Origin: Mageeibacillus sp. UBA6976
GTDB taxonomy: Bacteria > Bacillota > Clostridia > Saccharofermentanales > Saccharofermentanaceae
DNA length: 61,009 bases
Assembly (NCBI GenBank): GCA_002450155.1
Contig: DJYO01000005.1
Location: 1 to 61,009, forward strand
Reading direction: 5' to 3'
In this document: piece after piece, positions 8,809 through 17,366 of the stretch
How positions within the stretch are numbered: the first letter of the stretch is position 1
Layout of the letters: every line of letters begins with the position of its first letter
Notes under the pieces: model-generated
Database searches by the model: none
What the model was told of the DNA's origin: nothing
What the model saw: only the letters and a program-made list of their open reading frames with translations
Made by a program: the position numbers and the translations under genes

Positions 8809-11106
8809 TCAGGACTGCCTGTTGTAGTTGATCAGGCATCCGTCAAGGATTATCTTACGTTCTCTGTCCGTAAGATCTCCAAGAGTCATGGTAAACTCCC
8901 TGACCTCATCTCCCGAGATGGCATATGCCCTGATGGCTTCAGCCTTGCTCTCAACCTCATTCCTGATACCCGGCAGGTAAACATAATCCAGGTTTGCAAA
9001 GGGGAGATCGCCCTGCTCTATTATGAGAGGGAGCATACCCCAGTTAATGAGGTTTGAACGGTATCTCTTGGTCGCATATTCGTTGGCGATGTTAGCCCAT
9101 CCGCCAAGTACCTTCTGGCAGGATGCCGCCTGTTCTCTTGCAGATCCGTCACCGGGCTTTACGGCAAAGATGGTAGAACCGAAACCTATAACATCTGTAT
9201 TAGGCTCGCCGAAATCTGCGACAGCCTTTGCCTTATGGATTATCTCCTTAAGACCGTCTACCGCATGACAGGGGTGGTCTCCGTTTACAAGTGCAGTCTC
9301 AGCCTTCTGGATAGCCTTGGCACGGCCGACATATTCAGGATCCTTACGTGACAATGTAAATTCTGCAAGGCCCTGGGGATTTGATCTGTAGGAAGATGTC
9401 TCACCTGAAGGGATAAGCTCATCTGTTGTAGTAACGGGATCGTGGATCTCAGATACGACCTGAAGGAGAAGGTTCTCCGGGAGCTTCTCCATCTTGGGCC
9501 AGTCCTTGATATTAGGTCCGAACTGCAATTCGCAGTCGGGATCTGCTATTCCCTTGGAATCAAATACACGGTTAGCATAAATTGTACTGTCAAAATGATA
9601 TAGATGCTCTCTATACTCACCGTCGAACTCAGTTGCGGGAGTAAGGAAGCCCTTATTGGCAGCTGTTGCGGCAATGGATCTTGCATCCATGAGAGCAACA
9701 GAGCTGATCTGGCCATTCTGTACCTTGGAGCCTTCTCTGTTAGGGAAGTTACGGGTTGAATGACGGATGGAGAATGCGTTATTAGCAGGTGTATCTCCGG
9801 CACCGAAGCAAGGTCCGCAGAATGCAGTCTTAAGGATAGTACCTGTCTCAAGGAGCTCAGCTGCAACACCGTTCCTGACAAGCTCCATATAGATTGGTGT
9901 TGAAGCAGGATAAACAGACATCGTGAATTTGTCTGCTCCTATGAACCTGCCCTTCATGATGTCTGCTGCAGCGCAGATATTCTCATATCCGCCGCCTGCG
10001 CATCCTGCGATAATGCCCTGATCTACAAGGAGCTTACCGTCTACGATCTTGTCTGTCAGAGAGTATTCGATCTTATCGCCGAAGGATACCTTGGCCCTCT
10101 CCTCTGTCTCATGTAGCATCTGCTCAAGATTGGCATTTACAAAATCGATCTCATAAGCGATCGACGGGTGGAAAGGCATTGCAATCATTGGTCTTATTGT
10201 AGAAAGATCGACCTTAACAACACCATCGTAATATGCTATTTCAGCAGGAGCGAGCTTTTTGTAGTCGCCCTTACGTCCGTGGATTTCAAAGAACTCTTCT
10301 GTCTTCTCATCTGTCTGCCAGATGGATGACAGACATGTGGTCTCAGTTGTCATAACATCTACGCCGATCCTGAAATCCTCAGAGAGGGAAGCAACACCGG
10401 GGCCTACGAACTCCATTACCTTGTTCTTGACATAACCGGACTTGAAGACCTCTCCGATGATCGCGAGAGCTACGTCCTGGGGACCTACGCCCTTAACGGG
10501 CTCGCCTGTAAGGTAGATGGCAACAACATCAGGCATCTTGATATCATATGTCTGGCCAAGGAGCTGCTTAACAAGCTCCGGTCCACCCTCACCCATTGCC
10601 ATGGTACCTAATGCACCGTATCTTGTGTGGGAATCTGAACCGAGGATCATTCCGCCACATGTGGCGAGCATCTCACGTGCAAACTGATGGATGACTGCCT
10701 GATGAGGAGGTACATACATACCACCGTACTTCTTGGCAGCAGTAAGACCGAACATGTGGTCATCCTCATTGATCGTGCCTCCTACTGCACAAAGTGAATT
10801 GTGGCAGTTGGTAAGGATATAGGGAATCGGGAATTTCTCAAGTCCGGATGCCCTTGCAGTCTGGATGATGCCGACATATGTAATATCATGGGAAGTAAGC
10901 TTGTCGAACTTGATCTGGAGCTTATCCATATTGTCAGATGTATTGTGGTCCTTAAGGATTCCGTATGCGATAGTACCCTGCTTAGCCGCAGCCTTATCCG
11001 CCTGGATGCCTGTCATAGCCTTGATCTGCTCTGATGCACCCGCTGAATCTTCGATCAGCTCAGCCCCCTTAACGAGCCAAGCACCTGATGCTGTAGTAGA
11101 AATCAT
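8809..11106 (-). CDS. Aconitase-superfamily hydratase
   Basis: The 765-residue cytoplasmic enzyme contains the aconitase catalytic domain and a C-terminal swivel domain. The three expected 4Fe-4S ligands are visible: one Cys in AGCAGGGYEN and two in CGPCFGAG. DSHTRYGALGTMAMGEGG and SNLINWGMLPL are further family hallmarks. The usual Thr-Asn-Ser after the first ligand Cys is Ala-Gly-Gly here, and the whole resembles the YbhJ-like branch more than AcnA or AcnB, so aconitate isomerisation is likely but not certain. A start 21 codons upstream is possible, but AGAGG precedes the ATG at 11106. No other TCA gene is near. Confidence 0.82.
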   Translation of the reverse strand: MISTTASGAWLVKGAELIEDSAGASEQIKAMTGIQADKAAAKQGTIAYGILKDHNTSDNMDKLQIKFDKLTSHDITYVGIIQTARASGLEKFPIPYILTNCHNSLCAVGGTINEDDHMFGLTAAKKYGGMYVPPHQAVIHQFAREMLATCGGMILGSDSHTRYGALGTMAMGEGGPELVKQLLGQTYDIKMPDVVAIYLTGEPVKGVGPQDVALAIIGEVFKSGYVKNKVMEFVGPGVASLSEDFRIGVDVMTTETTCLSSIWQTDEKTEEFFEIHGRKGDYKKLAPAEIAYYDGVVKVDLSTIRPMIAMPFHPSIAYEIDFVNANLEQMLHETEERAKVSFGDKIEYSLTDKIVDGKLLVDQGIIAGCAGGGYENICAAADIMKGRFIGADKFTMSVYPASTPIYMELVRNGVAAELLETGTILKTAFCGPCFGAGDTPANNAFSIRHSTRNFPNREGSKVQNGQISSVALMDARSIAATAANKGFLTPATEFDGEYREHLYHFDSTIYANRVFDSKGIADPDCELQFGPNIKDWPKMEKLPENLLLQVVSEIHDPVTTTDELIPSGETSSYRSNPQGLAEFTLSRKDPEYVGRAKAIQKAETALVNGDHPCHAVDGLKEIIHKAKAVADFGEPNTDVIGFGSTIFAVKPGDGSAREQAASCQKVLGGWANIANEYATKRYRSNLINWGMLPLIIEQGDLPFANLDYVYLPGIRNEVESKAEAIRAYAISGDEVREFTMTLGDLTDRERKIILDGCLINYNRQS

Positions 11107-11140
11107 AATCTGGTCCTCTTCTTGTAAAATTTGCTTTCTA

Positions 11141-11169
11141 ATTATACATTTAGAGCGCCTTATAAACAA
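11141..11169 (-). promoter_or_regulatory. Promoter of the aconitase-family gene
   Basis: -35 TTGTTT (11169-11164), 17-nt spacer and -10 TATAAT (11146-11141) on the minus strand. The -35 lies on the same bases as the -35 of the divergent HD-GYP gene. Confidence 0.65.
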
Positions 11170-11192
11170 TAATTAATCAATTAAGGTATAAT
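11163..11192 (+). promoter_or_regulatory. Promoter of the HD-GYP gene, apparently leaderless
   Basis: -10 TATAAT at 11187-11192 with a weak -35 TAAACA at 11163-11168 (18-nt spacer). The transcript should start near 11199, which is the A of the first ATG, and no ribosome site fits between. Confidence 0.6.
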
Positions 11193-11198
11193 ATCTGC

Positions 11199-12881
11199 AT
11201 GGTTATGTTCTATTTTCTTTGCACGATAATATCGATGCTCCTGAGCATCGTTTATCTTATAAGATGGAACCGCAGATATAACAGTTTTATATCTGTTATG
11301 TTCGTGGTTATCCCCGTATCCAATATGGGACATCTCATCGAGAGTGTGGCAGGCAATCTGGATATAGCATTGGTGGGTTACAAATTATCCTATCTTGGAG
11401 GATGTTTCTGCACCCTGGCGATCTTTCTGTCGATCCTTACCCTCTGCAAATTCCATATTCCGAAATATCTTCCTGCCATCACCTCTATAATATCGATCGC
11501 ACAGTATGCACTTGTTCTTACTGCGGGATACACAGACCATTTCCTGAAGAGAGTTGAGCTTGCTCCTGACGGAACACTATTAAGAGAATATGCATGGGGG
11601 CACAGCCTCTTTCAGGGATATGTAATATTGATATATGTATGCTGTTTTATCGCGATCATACTGGCCTTCAGGCGTTATCAGACTGTATCACGCAAGACTG
11701 TCGGTCTTTTGCTCCTTCTGATGACGATATCCATGGCAGCTTACTTCATCTGGAAGCCTCTTATCAAGGGGCCTGAGATCACCCCGGTAACCTATATCTT
11801 CGCCCAGCTCATATTCCTTCTTATCGTTGACAGGATCTCCCTGTACAACGTAGATGAGAAAGTAATAGATGTGGTAATGAACAGAGGGCAGATCGGTGTC
11901 ATATCCTTCGATAATAACGGCAACTATCTGGGGAGCAATGCAGCGGCTAAGAGCTTTTTCCCTGAGCTTAATACCCTGGTAATAGACAAACCCCTGCCGA
12001 GAGCGCATCTTTCTTTCAAGAAATTCATCGACTGGCAGCAGTCCGTAAAGGCGAGCGAGCATGTTGTAACAGATCTTTACGACAAGAAGGATTCCATCTA
12101 CAGCATCGCAGGGGACAAGATCCGCGAGGGGCTCAGAACAAGAGGCGTAAGCTTTATGGTAACTGATGTTACCGATGAGCAGAAATATAAGCGCATCATC
12201 GAGAATTACAACAAGACTCTTGAAGAAGAAGTTGAAAGCAAGACCAAAGACCTCGTGGAGATGCACGATAAGTTCGTTCTCGGCATGGCAGATATGGTGG
12301 AGAACCGTGATGCCAATACAGGTGGCCACATTAAGAGGACCAGCAGCATCATAAGATACCTTGCTGAGTATTTAAGACAGGATCCTGAGTTCAATCTGTC
12401 TGACAGATTCTGCGAAGCACTTATCAAGGCTGCTCCTATGCACGATATAGGCAAGGTCGCAGTTGATGACAGGGTCTTAAGAAAACCCGGCAGATTCACT
12501 GATGAAGAATTTGAGAAGATGAAGACCCATTCAGCAAAGGGTGCTGAGATCTTAAACAAGCTTCTGGCTGAGCTGGGTGATGATTACTTTAAGGAAATAG
12601 CTGTTAATGTGGCTCATTACCACCACGAGAGAGTTGACGGATCCGGCTATCCTGAGGGCCTCAAAGGAGATGAGATCCCCCTTGAGGCACGTATCATGGC
12701 GATAGCTGATGTTTATGATGCTCTTGTAAGTAAGCGCTGTTATAAGGATGCACTTTCTTTTGAGAAGGCAGATTCCATTATGCGCGAAGGCATGGGTTCA
12801 CAGTTCGATAAGCGCCTGGAGAAGTGCTATCTTGCCGTCAGGCCCAAATTTGAAGCCTACTACAAAAGCCTTGATCAATAA
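11199..12881 (+). CDS. 7TM - PAS - HD-GYP sensor, probable cyclic-di-GMP phosphodiesterase
   Basis: The 560-residue protein starts with seven hydrophobic helices (about 1-215) like the 7TM region of some histidine kinases, then a PAS-like domain (about 220-330), a charged coiled linker (330-360) and an HD-GYP domain (360-550). The metal-binding HD is in MHDIGK, the GYP motif in GSGYPEGL, and further HD-GYP signatures are GHIKRT and ADVYDALVSKR. HD-GYP enzymes hydrolyse c-di-GMP, so this should couple a membrane or ligand signal to second-messenger breakdown. ATG at 11199 or 11205 could be the start; neither has a Shine-Dalgarno. The 3' end overlaps the convergent small gene by 7 bp. Confidence 0.88.
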   Translation: MVMFYFLCTIISMLLSIVYLIRWNRRYNSFISVMFVVIPVSNMGHLIESVAGNLDIALVGYKLSYLGGCFCTLAIFLSILTLCKFHIPKYLPAITSIISIAQYALVLTAGYTDHFLKRVELAPDGTLLREYAWGHSLFQGYVILIYVCCFIAIILAFRRYQTVSRKTVGLLLLLMTISMAAYFIWKPLIKGPEITPVTYIFAQLIFLLIVDRISLYNVDEKVIDVVMNRGQIGVISFDNNGNYLGSNAAAKSFFPELNTLVIDKPLPRAHLSFKKFIDWQQSVKASEHVVTDLYDKKDSIYSIAGDKIREGLRTRGVSFMVTDVTDEQKYKRIIENYNKTLEEEVESKTKDLVEMHDKFVLGMADMVENRDANTGGHIKRTSSIIRYLAEYLRQDPEFNLSDRFCEALIKAAPMHDIGKVAVDDRVLRKPGRFTDEEFEKMKTHSAKGAEILNKLLAELGDDYFKEIAVNVAHYHHERVDGSGYPEGLKGDEIPLEARIMAIADVYDALVSKRCYKDALSFEKADSIMREGMGSQFDKRLEKCYLAVRPKFEAYYKSLDQ

Positions 12882-13144
12882 TTGATAACGTCTGTCAGAT
12901 AAGCTACAGAACCTGTTGCCAATACGATCGCTAAGATAACTGCAAAAAAGACTACAACCAGGATCAAGTAGCAGAACTTGGATCTCGCAAAGTTCTTAAG
13001 ATTTACATTTGTTGCACCGCCGAATGCAAATACGAGAAGAACGATAAATCCGATAACAGGAATAGAGAACAATATCTCATAACCGAAATATCCCCACATG
13101 GAGATGGGCTTGAACTTCTCAGGAATATTATCATTGTTCGACAT
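12875..13144 (-). CDS. Small two-helix membrane protein
   Basis: The 89-residue protein has two long hydrophobic segments (about 20-43 and 57-78) around a basic loop with N/K/R residues (NVNLKNFARSKF). GGAGG lies 9 bases before the ATG. Similar short membrane proteins with MWGYFGYE-like starts are common in Clostridia, but no function is known to me. Its stop overlaps the HD-GYP gene and it follows the histidine kinase gene by 27 bp, so it may belong to that transcript. Confidence 0.72.
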   Translation of the reverse strand: MSNNDNIPEKFKPISMWGYFGYEILFSIPVIGFIVLLVFAFGGATNVNLKNFARSKFCYLILVVVFFAVILAIVLATGSVAYLTDVINY

Positions 13145-13171
13145 AACTATACCTCCTATATCTTGTGGACA

Positions 13172-14350
13172 TTACTTGGATATTATTATAACAAACACTT
13201 TGTTGTACTGCTCACCAAGGCTATACCTGTTGATATCAGGCCTTTGCACCAGTTTGACCTTAAACCCGTGCAGATCGCATATCTTTTTTGTTATGGACAA
13301 GCCGAGACCTGTGCCCCCTCCTGAATTTCTCGATTTATCGCCCATTACAAAAGGACTGAACAGGGTATCTGCAACTGAATCATCGATCCTTAAGCCGCTG
13401 TCAGCGATGTAGATCCTGATGTCCTCATATTCGTCTCTCAGGAAAACGCCGATCTTTGTACCTTTGGCATTATGCTTAACCGCATTTACTATGAGATTTG
13501 TTATGGCCCTCGTAAGCTGCAATCTGTCAGCATCTATAAAGAACGGTTCTTCAGGGATGTTGATATCGATCTCATCTCCCGCATCCTCTATATCTGTATA
13601 GGAACCGGCACAGATTTCCCTTAACAGTTCGGCAAGATCCAGTCTCTTCTTGACGAGCGTAAAACCTTCGCTGTCTAATTTAACGTAGTCGAAGAGAAGA
13701 TTTACGATCTCGTTCATCCTCTCCGTTTTGCTCTTTATCGAGCTCAGATACTCAGACTGATCTTCTTTTTTCACCACACCGTCGTTAAGCGCCTGGGCAT
13801 AGCCTGATACAGTGGTCATTGGCGTCTTAAGATCGTGAACGATATCAGAGATCATGAGATATCTTGATTTCTCCGCATCTCTTCTCTCCCTATCGATATC
13901 AGCTTCAAGCTCTCTCATCTTGCTGAGCACCATTCCCGAATAAGCTATTGCTCCGATAACATAAGGTATGATCGCCATGATCAATATAAGGAGCAGGAAC
14001 AGTATCATCATCAGCAGGATCTTGACCTCATCTCCGTCTTTGACAATATTATTGGCAACAAACTGTGCTGATGCCCACGAAGAAAAAACTTCACTAGTGC
14101 CCTTCATCGTGGGGAAGAGGAACGAAACAACCTTAGAAAGCAAAACCAGAAGCAGGAGCAATATGGCGATCAGAACGCGGCCTAGACTCAGTTCGCTCAC
14201 AGCATCAGGGTTTGGTGCAAAGAATGATGCCGCCATCGGTAGCGCTACCCTGTTGATAAAGAGAAACACAAAATACTCTATAACAGCAACTATCGTAATC
14301 GTTGCTATAAACCTTGATACTAATAATCTGCGAAGTCTTGACTGATCCAT
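13172..14350 (-). CDS. Membrane sensor histidine kinase
   Basis: The 392-residue protein has an N-terminal helix, a short extracellular loop, further helices to about residue 145, a charged linker, then HisKA with the phosphoacceptor His in DIVHDLKTPM (about residue 175) and an HATPase domain with an N box (NLIVNAVKHN), G1 (IADSGL) and G2 (GGGTGLGLSI). GTG at 14353 is also possible, but the ATG at 14350 forms TGATG with the response regulator stop codon, the same coupling as in the second two-component pair of the window. The signal is not known. Confidence 0.92.
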   Translation of the reverse strand: MDQSRLRRLLVSRFIATITIVAVIEYFVFLFINRVALPMAASFFAPNPDAVSELSLGRVLIAILLLLLVLLSKVVSFLFPTMKGTSEVFSSWASAQFVANNIVKDGDEVKILLMMILFLLLILIMAIIPYVIGAIAYSGMVLSKMRELEADIDRERRDAEKSRYLMISDIVHDLKTPMTTVSGYAQALNDGVVKKEDQSEYLSSIKSKTERMNEIVNLLFDYVKLDSEGFTLVKKRLDLAELLREICAGSYTDIEDAGDEIDINIPEEPFFIDADRLQLTRAITNLIVNAVKHNAKGTKIGVFLRDEYEDIRIYIADSGLRIDDSVADTLFSPFVMGDKSRNSGGGTGLGLSITKKICDLHGFKVKLVQRPDINRYSLGEQYNKVFVIIISK

Positions 14351-15042
14351 CACTTAATATCCAATCTGTATCCCAGACCTCTTACCGTCTTGATATATCT
14401 CGAAGGATCGTTATCCAGTTTGGTCCGAAGCTTACTTATCGCGACCATGATGTTGTTATCAGAAGCAAAGAAATCGTCTCCCCAGGCATGTTCATAGATC
14501 TGCTGCTTGGTAAAGACCTTGCCGGGATATCTCATAAACAATTCCATCATCTTATACTCTACAGATGTAAGGTCTATCACTTCTCCTGATCTTTCTAGAA
14601 TGCACTTATCAAGATCCAGTTCGAGATCCGACGCCTTGAGCACTTCACCTGAGGTCTTTGTCTGGCCGGCTCCGAGATCATAGAATCTGCGCATGAACGC
14701 CTTGACTCTTGCTGCAACCTCCAGAGGATTGAAGGGTTTGCTGATATAATCATCAGCCCCCAGGTTAAGTCCCAGGATCTTCTCGCTGTCTGCAGTCCTT
14801 GCAGATATTATCATGACCGGTATATTGCTCTCCTGTCTGAGTTTCTTAAGCACTGTAAGTCCGTCCATACCCGGCATCATTAAGTCCAGCAGGCACATGT
14901 CAGGCTTGTCGCTTGCAAGAAGCTCCAATACCTCAGTCCCTGAAGCGGCCTCGATAACCTTAAAGCCTTCGTTCTCTATATACAGCCGGAGGAGATTCCT
15001 GATCTCTTTCTCATCATCTGCTATCAATATCTTTTGTTCCAT
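14350..15042 (-). CDS. OmpR-family response regulator
   Basis: The 230-residue protein has a receiver domain with acidic residues DDE near the start, the phosphoacceptor Asp in LLDLMMPG and the Lys in SKPFNP, followed by a winged-helix DNA-binding domain (about 125-228, YEHAWGDD, DNNIMVAISKLRTKL, VRGLGYRL). It pairs with the kinase directly downstream. A GTG five codons upstream (15057) is an alternative start; both have weak ribosome sites. A 13-bp hairpin lies 28 bp upstream. Confidence 0.92.
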   Translation of the reverse strand: MEQKILIADDEKEIRNLLRLYIENEGFKVIEAASGTEVLELLASDKPDMCLLDLMMPGMDGLTVLKKLRQESNIPVMIISARTADSEKILGLNLGADDYISKPFNPLEVAARVKAFMRRFYDLGAGQTKTSGEVLKASDLELDLDKCILERSGEVIDLTSVEYKMMELFMRYPGKVFTKQQIYEHAWGDDFFASDNNIMVAISKLRTKLDNDPSRYIKTVRGLGYRLDIK

Positions 15043-15070
15043 ATATCCGCACCACACTTTTTCTTAACAG

Positions 15071-15101
15071 GATAGCCGGCAAGCATCACTTGCCGGCTAT
15101 C
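15071..15101 (-). other. Strong hairpin in the leader of the two-component operon
   Basis: GATAGCCGGCAAG and CTTGCCGGCTATC form a perfect 13-bp stem with a 5-nt loop. It lies between the DUF975 gene and the response regulator. No T-tract follows on either strand, so it is not a standard terminator. It could be a processing, stability or attenuation element, or a protein-bound palindrome. Confidence 0.6.
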
Positions 15102-15158
15102 CCTACTATACCATATCCCTTATCCCGTTATCCTATCCCCAGTAGATTTGCGGTCATT

Positions 15159-16004
15159 TTAAGCAGCCTCGGGAGTGTTGCCATACTTGATTGCCTCGTA
15201 AAGAGCTGCGCCTGTAGAAAGCTTGTAAGGTTCTACATAGAAGATATCAAGGATTCCACATGAAAGGATTGAGAGAATGTCCCAACCGATGAATGAGAGG
15301 TCAAGAACGAATGTCTTCCACTTGTTACCCTTCATGAGTCTGGCGCTCTCCTTGAGTGCTTCCTTCCAAGTGAGCTCAGGATTATCAGATACGATATAAG
15401 GAACGAGTCTGTATTCATAAGACTTGATGATACCCGGGATCACAAAGAGCAGGGACCAGAGTGAGATGAAGAGTGAGCTGAAGAAACCGGCCTTGACAGA
15501 ATTCATGTAATTCTTATCAAAGGAATGTGTAACTGCTGACAAGCTGCAAGGCTCATCAAGATTACGTCTGAAGAAGTATCTTACGCCGTATTCTATAGGC
15601 TTGATCAGGAAAGCTTCGATCACAAGTCCGAAGGCTGAGATTATAAGGCAAGCCAGAATGACAATTATCGTCATCACTACGAGAAAAGCAACTCCTGCTG
15701 CAACAAAACCACCTGTCGGAACCTCGTTGCCATTCTCATCTGTTATCCTGATCGTACCATCTTCTACAGATTCGATGTCGACATCAACGTTGATCTCATC
15801 ATCTCTATCCTCTGATGAAGTTGTATATTCGTTTTGTGCTGCCAGATTGGAATACGCACTTCCTATCCCGGTACCGAATCCGCTGAATCCGCCTGATGCT
15901 CCTCCTACAAAGATCGCGAAGATCAAGGCACAGAGCACACACTTCCAATAATTTGCCGAGAATGCTTTCTTAGCTTTCTCTTTAATACTTTTTCTATTCC
16001 ACAT
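15159..16004 (-). CDS. DUF975 family membrane protein
   Basis: The 281-residue protein opens with WNRKSIKEKAKKAF, then helices at about 25-45, 105-140, 185-215 and 240-260, and has the DUF975 pattern of FLIKPIEYGVRYFF, LLFVIPGIIKSYEY and LPEL/WKEAL-type segments. The family is uncharacterised and its members sit in the membrane. Residues about 60-85 form an acidic external stretch. ATG at 16004 is chosen because GGGAGG precedes it; an ATG 14 codons upstream lacks a site. It is 116 bp upstream of the two-component genes and may be controlled by them. Confidence 0.85.
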   Translation of the reverse strand: MWNRKSIKEKAKKAFSANYWKCVLCALIFAIFVGGASGGFSGFGTGIGSAYSNLAAQNEYTTSSEDRDDEINVDVDIESVEDGTIRITDENGNEVPTGGFVAAGVAFLVVMTIIVILACLIISAFGLVIEAFLIKPIEYGVRYFFRRNLDEPCSLSAVTHSFDKNYMNSVKAGFFSSLFISLWSLLFVIPGIIKSYEYRLVPYIVSDNPELTWKEALKESARLMKGNKWKTFVLDLSFIGWDILSILSCGILDIFYVEPYKLSTGAALYEAIKYGNTPEAA

Positions 16005-16044
16005 ATTTTCCTCCCTCGCGCGTCTTGCGCTTTTGTTTGATGGC

Positions 16045-16103
16045 ATTATAGTACAGCCCCAACCTTAACCTGCAACCCTTAAAACCTTAACTTAACCTTA
16101 ACT
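16045..16103 (-). promoter_or_regulatory. Promoter of the DUF975 gene with tandem TTAAG repeats
   Basis: -10 TATAAT is at 16050-16045 on the minus strand. Just upstream lie five copies of TTAAG (as GTTAAG or TTAAGG) in about 40 bp, in the same orientation, ending near a weak TTGCAG -35. Direct repeats of this type are typical OmpR-family binding sites. Confidence 0.5.
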
Positions 16104-16108
16104 GAAAA

Positions 16109-16128
16109 GGACGCCCCTTAAGGCGTCC
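16109..16128 (-). terminator. Terminator of the 300-residue protein gene
   Basis: GGACGCC and GGCGTCC form a 7-bp stem with a 6-nt loop, followed by TTTTCAGTT on the minus strand, 26 bp after the stop codon. Confidence 0.7.
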
Positions 16129-16153
16129 TCCGGTTATAGTACTATTCTTAATA

Positions 16154-17056
16154 TCAGCCCTGGATCGTGCTTTCTATAAAGTCTGCGATCTCCCTGATAT
16201 CCGGATCTGTGGTCCCCTCACAGTTCTTTAAAAACAGTTTCTTTATCTCCATAAAGTTTCCCAAATGCTCAAGACCTACTATCGGCATTGACTTGGCATT
16301 CTGGGTAGCTTTGACAGTCTCTGCTATGCCCCTTAGGATCTTGGGATCAAGCTTATCTTCAGAACTTAAGAGTTCATATGCACCTGACTTGGTAAAGATA
16401 TCAAGCGCGGAATACTCCGGCATTACATCATTATCCCATCCTTCCTCAAGGAGCCACTTCTTTATCTCACTAGAAGGGTTATCGCTCAGGAAATGGATCC
16501 CGTGGATCCTGCCCCATCCTCTTACGCTTTTGACAAGATCGAATATGGATTCGTCTGCATCACTCCACTTGCGCATATTGAACACACTGAACAGGCTGAA
16601 CTCATCAGACATACCGATTATGTTCACAAGAGCCTTAACATCCTCGTCATCGTCAACATCGTAGATCTCCAGGATCGACAGACCTAATTTGACAAGTTCG
16701 ATCTCCGGGCTTCCGATAATAAGGTCAAGCGCATAGCCATACAGCTTATTTGCATTTATCTGGTCCTGATTATCGTAGATGATATCCTGCAATGCATCTA
16801 TCAGAGTAAGGGTAGGCTTATTTATAGCCATATACATCTCACTTGCCTTCTCATAATTGCCGGTCGAAGCTTTCTTGATAACGGCAAGGAGTGCATCCTT
16901 AGTCTTACCGTCAGGTTCCGTTATCTCCATATGATATGACATTATCCCGTCCTGGGCTCCATCAGCAAAATTGTCGTGCCTTATCCTGAATCCGTCTTTA
17001 AGCTTATCGTCTTCTATATTGGCGCTTATCAGGCTGTATATACTCTTTTGTGCCAT
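16154..17056 (-). CDS. Conserved-looking cytoplasmic protein of unknown function
   Basis: This 300-residue acidic protein has no signal peptide or membrane helix. It is mostly alpha-helical, with hydrophobic pairs spaced as in HEAT-type repeats (LVKLGLSILEIYD, DVKALVNIIGMS, ILRGIAETVKAT) and a short motif RGWGRIHGIHFL. AGGGGG lies 8 bases before the ATG. It has its own terminator and stands alone between the rtcB group and the DUF975 gene. I do not recognise the family. Confidence 0.7.
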   Translation of the reverse strand: MAQKSIYSLISANIEDDKLKDGFRIRHDNFADGAQDGIMSYHMEITEPDGKTKDALLAVIKKASTGNYEKASEMYMAINKPTLTLIDALQDIIYDNQDQINANKLYGYALDLIIGSPEIELVKLGLSILEIYDVDDDEDVKALVNIIGMSDEFSLFSVFNMRKWSDADESIFDLVKSVRGWGRIHGIHFLSDNPSSEIKKWLLEEGWDNDVMPEYSALDIFTKSGAYELLSSEDKLDPKILRGIAETVKATQNAKSMPIVGLEHLGNFMEIKKLFLKNCEGTTDPDIREIADFIESTIQG

Positions 17057-17150
17057 CTGATATTCCCCCTGTAAATATATACACGGATTATAAACATAAA
17101 CACCTTATTCCCGCAAATCCTTATTCTTCTTTGGTGTAACATTGTTAATC

Positions 17151-17188
17151 AAAAAAAAGCGCCTCTATCCCGTAAAGGGTGAAGGCGC
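17151..17188 (-). terminator. Strong rho-independent terminator
   Basis: GCGCCT and AGGCGC arms with an inner CCC/GGG helix around GTAAA, then eight Ts on the minus strand. It closes the rtcB operon or a separate small RNA. Confidence 0.88.
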
Positions 17189-17190
17189 CC

Positions 17191-17345
17191 GGTCTGTTAT
17201 TGAACTCATGATCAAAGGATTACTAAAAAAACATGTCGTCCTACTGACTTACTTTCACGCTAACAAATTGGAATAATCGATAATCATAAACACTAAACTT
17301 CTACTGACTAAGGATTGCACATCTGTTTTGGTTCTCAAACAGACC
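17191..17345 (-). ncRNA. Candidate structured RNA downstream of the rtcB operon
   Basis: Read on the minus strand, the segment begins GGTCTGTT and ends AACAGACC, a perfect 8-bp pairing of its two ends, with a further imperfect helix just inside (TTGAGAAC against GTTCAA). A terminator follows at once. The interior has two copies of AGTCAGTAG exactly 60 nt apart. A TACTAT element just before the first arm could be a -10. It could instead be the 3' UTR of the gene that ends at 17367. No known RNA family is recognised. Confidence 0.35.
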
Positions 17346-17366
17346 TATAGTAAGGCCCAATATCCC

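Larger units (their letters stand above)
17057..17366. other. 310-bp non-coding stretch between the coiled-coil protein and the 300-residue protein
   Basis: No coding frame of note. It holds, on the minus strand, a candidate structured RNA (17191-17345) directly followed by a strong terminator (17151-17188). The remaining 94 bp is the upstream region of the gene that starts at 17056, AT-rich, with no clear promoter seen. Confidence 0.6.

Noticed and set aside
8809..11106. Frameshift or truncation in the aconitase-family gene
   Set aside because: The frame is continuous and holds all three iron-sulfur Cys ligands and the swivel domain, so it looks intact.
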